A DNA stretch of 14,300 nt, from NCBI GenBank assembly GCA_031289895.1, contig JAITOP010000383.1, forward strand, positions 1 to 14,300, written 5' to 3'. This DNA comes from Prevotellaceae bacterium (GTDB taxonomy: Bacteria > Bacteroidota > Bacteroidia > Bacteroidales > UBA932). Every line of letters starts with the position of its first letter. Position 1 is the stretch's first letter. Below, piece after piece: positions 7,212 to 14,201 of this stretch. The position numbers and the translations under genes were made by a program. The notes under the pieces were generated by a model. That model did no database searches, was not told the DNA's origin, and was given only the letters and a program-made list of their open reading frames with translations.

Positions 7212-7560
7212 TAAAAAATGACAAAAAAAATCCCGATAAGGTTATATAATTGGTAGAAATGTACAAATTCTCCAATTGCTCGACCCCATGCGGGGTTGGT
7301 GATGTGCGGACATTCGTTTTCTACCAACATTTAAATACTAAGTAACAAAAAACAAATAAACTATAAAAGATTGTTTTTATCAAAAGAGCAAGCCGTTAGG
7401 TTTACATCGCTTGGTAGAAAAATAACCATAGTCGTATTGCAAGCCGTAGGTTTGCAACCTCTGTTTTTGTTGGTTGCAGTCTTGACGGACTGCAAATTTG
7501 GTGTGGATTACCATTTCTACCGAGCGATAATTCTTACGGAATTTTTTTTGTCATCTTTTA
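7212..7560. mobile_element. 349-bp palindrome-rich element with terminal inverted repeats (MITE/REP-like)
   Basis: The left end (7212-7261) and the reverse complement of the right end (7512-7560) align over about 49 bp at roughly 80 percent identity. Both begin TAAAA, then share ATGACAAAAAAAAT and a CCG-TAAG segment, and both end with GGTAGAAATG. Two more GGTAGAAA/TTTCTACC motifs face inward (7319-7326 and 7412-7419), dividing the element into modules. Hairpins inside are CGACCCC/GGGGTTG (7281-7298), GCAAGCC/GGTTTAC (7388-7405, imperfect), TTGCAAGCC/GGTTTGCAA (7437-7457) and TTGCAGTC/GACTGCAA (7474-7495). It has no transposase and no clear target-site duplication. It could be a non-autonomous element or a cluster of REP-like palindromes; I cannot tell which. 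Confidence 0.65.
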
Positions 7561-7992
7561 TTTATTTCACGTTCCTAAATGGGTTCATTCCATTCCTTTA
7601 TTAGGTTATTTTTTATCGCTGAAATATCAACATACTTTTTATTATACTTCACACGGTTTAATTCTGTCCGGAAATTAAAAACATTACAAATTATTTATTT
7701 TTTGTGCATAAATATTTTTCCGTATTTATTTTGTCATTATAATTATTGATGTTGTTCAATATGTAAAAAAAATAATTAAATTTGTAACGAGAAAAAAATA
7801 AATATTAATTTCAGCATAAGCTGTATCAAACAAGAGATTACCTTCAGTAATTTTAATCGTAATGGCGAGGCAATTTGTATTTTTTTTTATTTTTAACTTT
7901 AAATTGATACTTTTAAAATAAATGCAACACAAAGTTTAGATTCCGGATTTAATAACCAAAAATGATTCATTTTAACACTTCACTAAAAAATT
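7561..7992. other. AT-rich spacer between palindromic element and inverted repeats
   Basis: No gene is recognised in this 432-bp stretch. It contains one promoter-like site on the plus strand (7752-7784), a T-rich stretch around 7879-7888, and a short dyad ATTAC/GTAAT near 7840-7855. The rest shows nothing I can name. Confidence 0.6.
7752..7784 (+). promoter_or_regulatory. Possible promoter with no assigned gene
   Basis: TTG (7752-7754), 22 bp, then TAAATTTG (7777-7784), an exact TAnnTTTG match. It lies about 535 bp before susC and outside the inverted repeats. In such AT-rich sequence a chance match is quite possible. Confidence 0.35.
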
Positions 7993-8024
7993 TTTTGTCC
8001 CATAATTTACATTATGTTAAGTTT
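7993..8024 (+). repeat. Left arm of the 32-nt inverted repeat upstream of susC
   Basis: This arm pairs with 8122-8153 at 30 of 32 positions (mismatches at 8001/8145 and 8019/8127). Within the arm, ACAT-T-ATGT (8009-8017) is itself a short dyad, as expected of a tyrosine-recombinase half-site pair. The spacer between the arms is 97 bp (8025-8121). Confidence 0.9.
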
Positions 8025-8084
8025 TAAATAGAATAAAATCAATGCATTAAATGTTTTTTAACTTTAAAAAAAGACATTGTTAAA

Positions 8085-8116
8085 TTTGGAACGTATTGAA
8101 AAACAATTTACATTTG
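8085..8116 (+). promoter_or_regulatory. susCD promoter inside a putative invertible segment
   Basis: TTTG (8085-8088), a 20-bp spacer, then TACATTTG (8109-8116) fit the Bacteroidetes -33/-7 promoter pattern closely. The predicted start is near 8122-8125, at the inner edge of the right inverted repeat, leaving a leader of about 195 nt before the susC ATG. An overlapping alternative -7, TAAATTTG at 8081-8088, has no good -33. As sequenced, the promoter faces susC. Confidence 0.65.
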
Positions 8117-8121
8117 CAGTC

Positions 8122-8153
8122 AAACTAAACATAATGTAAATTATAGGACAAAA
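8122..8153 (-). repeat. Right arm of the 32-nt inverted repeat upstream of susC
   Basis: This is the inverted partner of 7993-8024. It lies between the promoter and the susC leader, so a transcript starting at the predicted site would contain this arm only. The pair therefore could not form an RNA hairpin in that transcript, which favours a role at DNA level. Confidence 0.9.
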
Positions 8154-8319
8154 TAATATAACTTACAAAATGAAACAAAAAAATATACAACTTTTAGATA
8201 TTAGATATTATTGATTATAAATGAATAAACAAAAAAATATATATGATTAAATTATACAAAATTAAACTTTTTATAAAAATTAATTAAAAAAACTATTTAT
8301 TAATTAAAATTTCAAACTT

Positions 8320-11300
8320 ATGGGTAAAAAAAATTATTTATTTGCGGAAATGCTAAAAGCAGGAAAAACATTACTTATGTTTCTTCTGGTGTTTGGTATT
8401 TCTGTGTCAACTTTTGCACAAACAAAAACGATAACAGGCACTGTAACAGACGAAACAGGCGCACCTGTAGCAGATGCTTCTGTAGTTGCAAAAGGTACAT
8501 CGTCAGGTGCTGTTACCAACTTGGATGGAAAATTTACATTTTCAATACCTGAAAATGTAAGCGTTATTGTTGTGAGTTGTATTGGTTATGCCGACACGGA
8601 AGCACCGGCATTAAACGGAGTTAAGGTTACTCTTGCCTTTGAAGTATCCTTATTGAACGAATCGGTAGTTACCGCACTTGGAATTTCGAGAGAAAAGAAA
8701 GCGTTAGGTTATAGCATTACCAACGTTGACGGTGACGAAATGACTTCTGCACGTGGCGGATTAAACAATCCGATAAATGCGTTGCAAGGAAAAGTTGCAG
8801 GTTTGCAAATAGCAAGCAGCAGCGGAAGTATGGGTGGATCTTCAAAAGTCCTTATTCGCGGTAATCACTCGCTGTCAGGCAGCAACCAGCCTTTATTTGT
8901 AATAAATGGCGTGCCTATCGAAGGAAAAGATTATAACTCTGCCGAAACTGCCAGAGGCGGGGGAGGTTATGACTACGGCAATCTGATACAGGATATCAAT
9001 TCTGATGATATCGAAAGCGTATCGGTGTTAAAAGGAGCAAATGCTTCTGCTTTATACGGTTCTCGCGCTACAAATGGAGTTATTCTGATAACTACAAAGA
9101 AAGGCGAGAAAGGAGAAGGCTATGGAGTTACTTTCAATTCATCAGTCGGATTTGAAGTTGTAAACAAATTGCCTAAATTACAACGCCTTTATGGTGGCGG
9201 TTATGACTTTGAAGAAGTAGTAATTAACGGAAAAACATACAATTATCCGAATTACGATATTGACGAAAGTTGGGGACCTAAATTTGAGGGTCAGGAAATA
9301 TTGTCATGGTACGATTTGGCAAAATGGGAAGCAGGCGGAAAAGTAGGAAACCCTACGACATCTAAATGGGTTGCTCCTGCAAATGATATCGAAAAGTTTT
9401 TTGAAACAGGCGTATCATATACCAATAATGTTTCCATTGCACAAGGTAACGATAGAAATAATGTGCGTATTTCGTACACAAACAGCATTTTGAAAGGATA
9501 CCTGCCTAACAGTTCATTGAGAAAAAATATATTCAATGCAGCATCATCACTCAAAAGTGCAGATAAGAAATTTGAACTTTTTACCAATATATCTTACCTC
9601 AATACAGCAGCCAAAGGACGTTCTGAAATAGGCTACGGAGATAATAACCAAATGGTAAAATTCGTTCAATGGGGACATCGCGAATTGGATTTGAAAGAAT
9701 CGAAAAACTTGTATATACTTCCCGACGGAACGCAGGCAACATGGAATCGTTCTGCATGGGACGACCCAACTCCGGCATACAGCAACAATCCTTACTGGAG
9801 TCGTTATATGAACTACGAAAACGATACCCGCAACCGCGTTTACGGAAATATAGGTTTCAGTTATCTGATTCTTCCCGAATTAAAATTCCAATATAAGGCT
9901 AACCTCGATTTTTTTGTAGATAAACAATACGAAAGGAATGCAGTATATTCTCAGGAAATTTCTCGCTATCGGGAAATATCACGTCAACGATATGAATTGA
10001 ATAATGAATTTTTGCTGTTATACAATAAAACGTTCGGCGATTGGTCTGTATCGGGTACTGTAGGGGCTAATGTGAGAAACGAAAAATATGAATATGTATA
10101 TGGCGAAACAAGCGGAGGATTGGCAATACCATTATTCTATAATCTGAAAAATTCTATTTCGCCGGCACAGGCTTATAATATTTTGAACAAAAAATCGGTT
10201 AATTCGGTATTTGCTAACGCAAGTGCAGGATGGAAAGGTTTGGTCTATTTAGATGTATCTGTTCGTAACGACTGGTCGTCAACACTGCCACAAGGAAATA
10301 ATTCATATCTTTATCCTGCGGTAACAGGTAGTTTTATCTTTTCTCAACTCACAAAAGGAAGTTTACCATGGCTTTCTTTCGGTAAATTACGCGCAGGTTA
10401 TGCCTTTGTAGGTAACGATACCGACCCTTATCAAATAATCAATACATATACACAATATACGAATATTGATACAGGAACGGGAACACCCGGATATGTGCTG
10501 CCTATGACTTTAAAAAATCCGAATCTGAAATCTGAAAGTACAGGCTCATTGGAATTTGGCTTGGAAACAAGTTTCTTAAACAATCGCTTGGGATTTGAAT
10601 TTACGTATTATTCTACCGAATCAAAGAATCAAGTTATTCCTTTTTCTGTTTCGGGAACTACCGGATATACTACACGTGTAATCAATGCAGGTTTAATTAC
10701 CAATAAAGGTATAGAACTTTCACTGCACGGCACTCCTGTAAAAACAAACAATTTTGAATGGTCATCAATGCTTACAATTGCTTCAAATAAAAACAAAGTG
10801 GTAGAAATTATTGATGATACGGAATATTATCGTTTGGTTAATGCACCTTTCAAAGTAGAAGTTGGCGCTATAAAAGGACAAGCCTACGGAGTGCTTATGG
10901 GTACGGATTATATTTATGATGATAAAGGAAATAAAGTAGTTGACGAAGATGGTCTTTATCTTTCTACAAATGGAAATGTTAGTCTCGGCTCGGTTTTCCC
11001 CGATTTTACAGGAGGATGGAGCAATACTTTCAGATATAAAAATTTTGATTTCAGCATCTTGTTGGATTTTTCAAAAGGCGGTCATTATTTCTCTACTTCT
11101 TATATGTGGGGCTGGTATTCAGGTATGCTGGAAGAAAGCGCAGCTAACGGAATCCGCGAAAACGGCATAGTTTTGGCTGGCGTAACCGGAGATGTTCAAT
11201 ATAACAGCAACGGTACATACACTGTTACCAATACAGCAGCAAATACAACAAATGTAGATGCCGAAACGTATGGTTCAAGTTATTACACAGGACCTGCTGC

Positions 11301-11556
11301 TCAAAATATTTTTAAATCGGATTATATTAAACTCCGCGAAATTAATATAGGTTATACTATCCCGTTGGCAAGCAAGAACTTTGTAAAATCGCTTCGCGTG
11401 TCTGCTTACGGACGTAATTTGGCTATTTGGGGTCCCGATACAAAACACTTTGACCCGGAAACAATTACCACAAACTCAGGTAATATTCAAGGTATCGAAG
11501 GCGGTGCTATTCCGGGAGTAGCAAGTTTTGGTGTTAATATTAGTTTAAAATTTTAA
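8320..11556 (+). CDS. susC: SusC/RagA family TonB-linked outer membrane receptor
   Basis: SusC-type proteins are outer-membrane beta-barrels that import ligands captured by a SusD lipoprotein, driven by TonB-ExbBD. The 1078-residue protein has a signal peptide (hydrophobic segment about 17-31, likely cleavage after TFA at 33). A carboxypeptidase-regulatory-like domain follows at about 37-112 (ITGTVTDETGAPVADASV, then NLDGKFTFSIP). The SusC linker motif SVVTALGISREKKALGYSI is at 115-133. The plug domain is at about 145-265, with NALQGKVAGLQI, LIRGNHSLSG, FVINGVPIEG and VLKGANASALYGSRATNGVI. The remainder is the barrel, ending in SLKF with the C-terminal Phe typical of BAM substrates. The ATG at 8320 gives a complete signal peptide; Met11 is a weaker alternative. 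The ligand cannot be predicted, as no enzymes, ECF sigma or anti-sigma gene lie nearby. The symbol denotes family, not starch specificity. Confidence 0.95.
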   Translation: MGKKNYLFAEMLKAGKTLLMFLLVFGISVSTFAQTKTITGTVTDETGAPVADASVVAKGTSSGAVTNLDGKFTFSIPENVSVIVVSCIGYADTEAPALNGVKVTLAFEVSLLNESVVTALGISREKKALGYSITNVDGDEMTSARGGLNNPINALQGKVAGLQIASSSGSMGGSSKVLIRGNHSLSGSNQPLFVINGVPIEGKDYNSAETARGGGGYDYGNLIQDINSDDIESVSVLKGANASALYGSRATNGVILITTKKGEKGEGYGVTFNSSVGFEVVNKLPKLQRLYGGGYDFEEVVINGKTYNYPNYDIDESWGPKFEGQEILSWYDLAKWEAGGKVGNPTTSKWVAPANDIEKFFETGVSYTNNVSIAQGNDRNNVRISYTNSILKGYLPNSSLRKNIFNAASSLKSADKKFELFTNISYLNTAAKGRSEIGYGDNNQMVKFVQWGHRELDLKESKNLYILPDGTQATWNRSAWDDPTPAYSNNPYWSRYMNYENDTRNRVYGNIGFSYLILPELKFQYKANLDFFVDKQYERNAVYSQEISRYREISRQRYELNNEFLLLYNKTFGDWSVSGTVGANVRNEKYEYVYGETSGGLAIPLFYNLKNSISPAQAYNILNKKSVNSVFANASAGWKGLVYLDVSVRNDWSSTLPQGNNSYLYPAVTGSFIFSQLTKGSLPWLSFGKLRAGYAFVGNDTDPYQIINTYTQYTNIDTGTGTPGYVLPMTLKNPNLKSESTGSLEFGLETSFLNNRLGFEFTYYSTESKNQVIPFSVSGTTGYTTRVINAGLITNKGIELSLHGTPVKTNNFEWSSMLTIASNKNKVVEIIDDTEYYRLVNAPFKVEVGAIKGQAYGVLMGTDYIYDDKGNKVVDEDGLYLSTNGNVSLGSVFPDFTGGWSNTFRYKNFDFSILLDFSKGGHYFSTSYMWGWYSGMLEESAANGIRENGIVLAGVTGDVQYNSNGTYTVTNTAANTTNVDAETYGSSYYTGPAAQNIFKSDYIKLREINIGYTIPLASKNFVKSLRVSAYGRNLAIWGPDTKHFDPETITTNSGNIQGIEGGAIPGVASFGVNISLKF

Positions 11557-11559
11557 AAA

Positions 11560-13152
11560 ATGAAAATTATGAAAATAAAAATATACAAATATCTTTTTGC
11601 CTTTACAATTGCCTTATTGTCATTCTCTTGTCAAGACCTTGAAAATGTCAATACAGACCCGAACAATCCGGCAAAAGTGCCTTCAAATATGTTGTTTGGC
11701 GGCGCACAAAAGAAAATAATGGACTATGTCTATGACGTTTGGTTTAGCGGCAGACAGAGTTTGGTATATGCCCAATACTGGGGACAAAGAAATTATACCG
11801 AAGAAGACCGTTATCAAATCCGCGAAAGCGTAAATAACAGTTATTTCAACGTGTTCTATACTTTAATACATAATCTGGACGAAGTGATTGAACTGAACAC
11901 AAATCCTGAAACAGCCCCAATATCTGCTGTTTACGGAAATAACAATAATCAAATTGCAGCAGCTAAAGTTCTAAAAGTATGGTTGTATAGTGTAATTACC
12001 GATACTTGGGGAAATGTACCTTACGTTGAAGTAGGCAAACTGGAAGATGGTCTTTATTATCCAAAATATGATGACCAAAAAACAATTTATGATGAATTAA
12101 TCAAAGAATTGACGGAAGCCGCCGATATGATTGATGAATCGGAAATTGCATTTGTTGGTGGCGACAGAATTTATGCAGGAGATGCTTCGAAATGGAAAAA
12201 ATTTGCCAATTCGTTAAAAATACGTTTAGCTCTTCATACATCCAAAGTTACAGGCTCTAAATGGAAAGATTATATTGCAGAAGCATTAGCAAGCGGCGTG
12301 TTTGAAAGTAATGATGATGTGGCAGCATATCATTACAGTACATCGCCCGAACATTGTTATTTTTATGAAGGATTCTTTGTTGAAGCCCGAAATGACTTCA
12401 CATTGACTCGTTCATTTATAGATATTTTGAAAGGACAGCCTGATACATTAAACAGCAAAAGCCATCCGTGGACAGCTGTTGTTGACCCGCGTTTATCGAT
12501 ATATACAACTCCGCGTAACGGGCAATACATTGGCATTCCCTACGGTATTCCTTCATCAAACATGACGGCAGCATTTCGTAATCTTGCACCAAATATCTAT
12601 TCTGCACCTCCGTTAGTATTAACGCCCGATTTTCCTGTGCCTCTCTTAACTTATGCCGAAGTACAGTTTATTATCAGCGAATACAACGGATTTTCTGCGC
12701 CTGAATATGTTGAAGGTGTAACGGCTTCGCTCGAATATTGGGCTGGCTTGGACGGAGTGGCATTAAGTCAAAGCGATGTAGATGATTATGTAGATGCAGT
12801 AAGTCAAAGTGTAGATGCAGAAGCAGTAGCCTTGCAAAAATATATCGACTTGTACATGAATGGTATGGAAGCATGGACGGAAATACGCCGCACAGGCTAT
12901 CCCGAACAATTATTACTACCAAACGAAATATCTACAAAAAGCGCAGCAGGTGCTAATCTTTTATTTACAACTCTTTCGGATACCAAAGGACTTATTGTTG
13001 CACGGGTGAAATATCCTACCAACGAAAGCACCTTGAATAAGGCTAATTTTGAAGAAGCAGTAAGCAAATTGGAGGATGGTACAAATAATTATTACACTCC
13101 GATGTTTTGGGACAAACGCAGAACCGAAGGACAGCATCCTGTAAATAAATAA
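11560..13152 (+). CDS. susD: SusD/RagB family ligand-binding lipoprotein
   Basis: This is the surface-exposed partner that caps the SusC barrel and binds the ligand. The 530-residue protein has a lipoprotein signal: basic start, hydrophobic stretch (about 11-22) and lipid-anchoring Cys24 in LLSFSC. The next residues, QDLEN, are acidic, consistent with the export signal for surface lipoproteins described in Bacteroidetes. NTDPNNPAKVPSNMLFGGAQ follows, then the TPR-like core with AAKVLKVWLYSVITDTWGNV and DASKWKKFANSLKIRLALH. These fit the SusD-like_2 type better than the classical starch SusD. The C-terminal part has YMNGMEAWTEIRRTGYPEQL and MFWDKRRTEG. It starts 3 bp after the susC stop, so translation is probably coupled; Met4 is an alternative start. 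A strong terminator follows. The symbol denotes family only. Confidence 0.94.
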   Translation: MKIMKIKIYKYLFAFTIALLSFSCQDLENVNTDPNNPAKVPSNMLFGGAQKKIMDYVYDVWFSGRQSLVYAQYWGQRNYTEEDRYQIRESVNNSYFNVFYTLIHNLDEVIELNTNPETAPISAVYGNNNNQIAAAKVLKVWLYSVITDTWGNVPYVEVGKLEDGLYYPKYDDQKTIYDELIKELTEAADMIDESEIAFVGGDRIYAGDASKWKKFANSLKIRLALHTSKVTGSKWKDYIAEALASGVFESNDDVAAYHYSTSPEHCYFYEGFFVEARNDFTLTRSFIDILKGQPDTLNSKSHPWTAVVDPRLSIYTTPRNGQYIGIPYGIPSSNMTAAFRNLAPNIYSAPPLVLTPDFPVPLLTYAEVQFIISEYNGFSAPEYVEGVTASLEYWAGLDGVALSQSDVDDYVDAVSQSVDAEAVALQKYIDLYMNGMEAWTEIRRTGYPEQLLLPNEISTKSAAGANLLFTTLSDTKGLIVARVKYPTNESTLNKANFEEAVSKLEDGTNNYYTPMFWDKRRTEGQHPVNK

Positions 13153-13196
13153 ATGATTTTAACTTATTTATAGCAGTTTAATTTTAATAAAAACGA

Positions 13197-13249
13197 GAAA
13201 CTTTCTAATCTTTTCTAATAATTTGAAAAGTTAGAAAGTTTCTTTTTTT
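13197..13249 (+). terminator. Intrinsic terminator of the susCD operon
   Basis: GAAACTTTCTAA (13197-13208) pairs perfectly with TTAGAAAGTTTC (13231-13242). After a one-base bulge the stem continues with CTTTTC (13210-13215) and GAAAAG (13225-13230), leaving a 9-nt loop. A run of seven T follows at 13243-13249. It lies 44 bp after the susD stop and is the best terminator in the window. Confidence 0.88.
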
Positions 13250-13294
13250 CTCTACATTTTCCATTGCTCCTCTTAAAATTCAAAATATTTCATG

Positions 13295-13302
13295 TAAATT
13301 TG
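13295..13302 (+). promoter_or_regulatory. Candidate trmD promoter, -7 element
   Basis: TAAATTTG is an exact TAnnTTTG match 18 bp before the trmD ATG and downstream of the susCD terminator. The nearest TTG (13264-13266) is 28 bp upstream, further than usual. The spacing to the ATG is the same as at prfA. Confidence 0.5.
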
Positions 13303-13320
13303 TCGCAATAATTTTAAACT

Positions 13321-14004
13321 ATGCGAATTGATATACTAACAGTAGCACCCGAATTGATAGAAAGCCCGTTAAATCACTCGATTGTGAAACGCGCCCGCGA
13401 CAAAAACGTTGTGGATATTTACGTTCATAATATTCACGATTACGGAAAAGGAAATTATCGTCAGGTTGACGATTATTCTTTTGGCGGCGATTCCGGTATG
13501 GTGCTTATGATTGAACCCATTTTTAATATGATAAACGATTTGAAAAAAGAACGCAATTACGACGAAATAATTTATATGTCGCCCGACGGACAACGTTTTA
13601 CTCAGCACGAAGCAAACCGCTTGTCAACAAAAGAAAATATAATAATTCTCTGCGGACATTTTAAAGGAATCGACCACCGTATTCGCGAACATTTAATAAC
13701 TCTTGAAATTTCAATCGGCGACTATGTTCTTTCGGGCGGAGAATTGGCGGCAGCGGTTATTATTGATTCTATTGTGCGAATTATTCCCGGCGCAATTTCA
13801 GATGAAACTTCGGCTCTCACCGACTCGTTTCAGGACGACCTGCTTGCACCGCCAATATATACCAGACCTGCAGAATTTAACGGATGGAAAGTGCCGGATG
13901 TATTATTATCGGGAAATCCCAAAAAAATTGCCGAATGGCAAGAAGAACAAGCCATATTGCGCACAAAACTTTTACGCCCCGAAATGATTGATGACGAAGA
14001 ATGA
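13321..14004 (+). CDS. trmD: tRNA (guanine-N1-)-methyltransferase
   Basis: TrmD methylates N1 of guanosine 37, next to the anticodon, in tRNAs that have G36G37, using S-adenosylmethionine; this prevents +1 frameshifting. The 227-residue protein begins MRIDILTVAPELIESPLNHS and shows DDYSFGGDSGMV at 50-61. The trefoil-knot SAM site comprises SPDGQRF at 87-93, CGHFKGIDHRIRE at 111-123 and SIGDYVLSGGELAA at 131-144. The likely catalytic aspartate is Asp168 in TDSFQDD, followed by PPIYTRP. The length is somewhat below that of E. coli TrmD (255 residues) through a shorter C-terminus. It is not in the common rpsP-rimM-trmD-rplS cluster here; it appears as a single gene between a terminator and a repeat array. 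Its TGA stop is followed by an AT-rich repeat region. Confidence 0.97.
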   Translation: MRIDILTVAPELIESPLNHSIVKRARDKNVVDIYVHNIHDYGKGNYRQVDDYSFGGDSGMVLMIEPIFNMINDLKKERNYDEIIYMSPDGQRFTQHEANRLSTKENIIILCGHFKGIDHRIREHLITLEISIGDYVLSGGELAAAVIIDSIVRIIPGAISDETSALTDSFQDDLLAPPIYTRPAEFNGWKVPDVLLSGNPKKIAEWQEEQAILRTKLLRPEMIDDEE

Positions 14005-14013
14005 ATGAAGTTT

Positions 14014-14103
14014 TTAAAGTTTATAAGTCAGAAAGTTTATAAAGTTTCTAAAGTTCTAAAGTTCTAAAGTATAAAGTTCATAAAGTTAAAAAGTTCATAA
14101 AGA
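14014..14103 (-). repeat. Degenerate AAAGTTCAT/AAAGTTCT array downstream of trmD
   Basis: Roughly ten AAAGTT-centred units of 7-10 bp lie in a row, including AAAGTTCT twice and AAAGTTCAT. On the minus strand they read ATGAACTTT, the same family as the array before lipB (209-268). Confidence 0.75.
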
Positions 14104-14118
14104 TTTTTTCAACAAAAT

Positions 14119-14132
14119 CGTAATTCGTAATT
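14119..14132 (-). repeat. Two CGTAATT units
   Basis: Two exact CGTAATT heptamers. On the minus strand they read AATTACG, matching the units after lipB and pyrG. Confidence 0.6.
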
Positions 14133-14133
14133 G

Positions 14134-14176
14134 ATTTTATCTGAGTAAATCTGTTTAATCTGCGTCATCTGTGTGC
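14134..14176 (-). repeat. 43-bp dispersed repeat, copy 3 (inverted)
   Basis: Its reverse complement begins GCACACAGATGACGCAGATT and aligns gap-free with copy 2, about 38 of 43 identical. It lies 25 bp beyond the stop of the minus-strand gene at 14202 and in that gene's orientation. Confidence 0.85.
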
Positions 14177-14201
14177 TAATTCAAATCAACAAAAAACAAA
14201 A

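Noticed and set aside
7069..7275. 68-codon minus-strand reading frame with a hydrophobic stretch
   Set aside because: The hydrophobicity reflects T-rich codons in AT-rich DNA; there is no start context, and it overlaps the palindromic element.
7281..7298. CGACCCC/GGGGTTG hairpin as a terminator
   Set aside because: There is no T-run on either side and no gene ends nearby; it belongs to the palindromic element.
7371..7604. 77-codon plus-strand reading frame
   Set aside because: It runs through the hairpins and the right inverted repeat of the palindromic element and resembles no protein family.
8170..8214. 14-codon reading frame in the susC leader
   Set aside because: It is too short and has no conserved signal; ATG followed by lysine-rich codons is expected by chance in such sequence.
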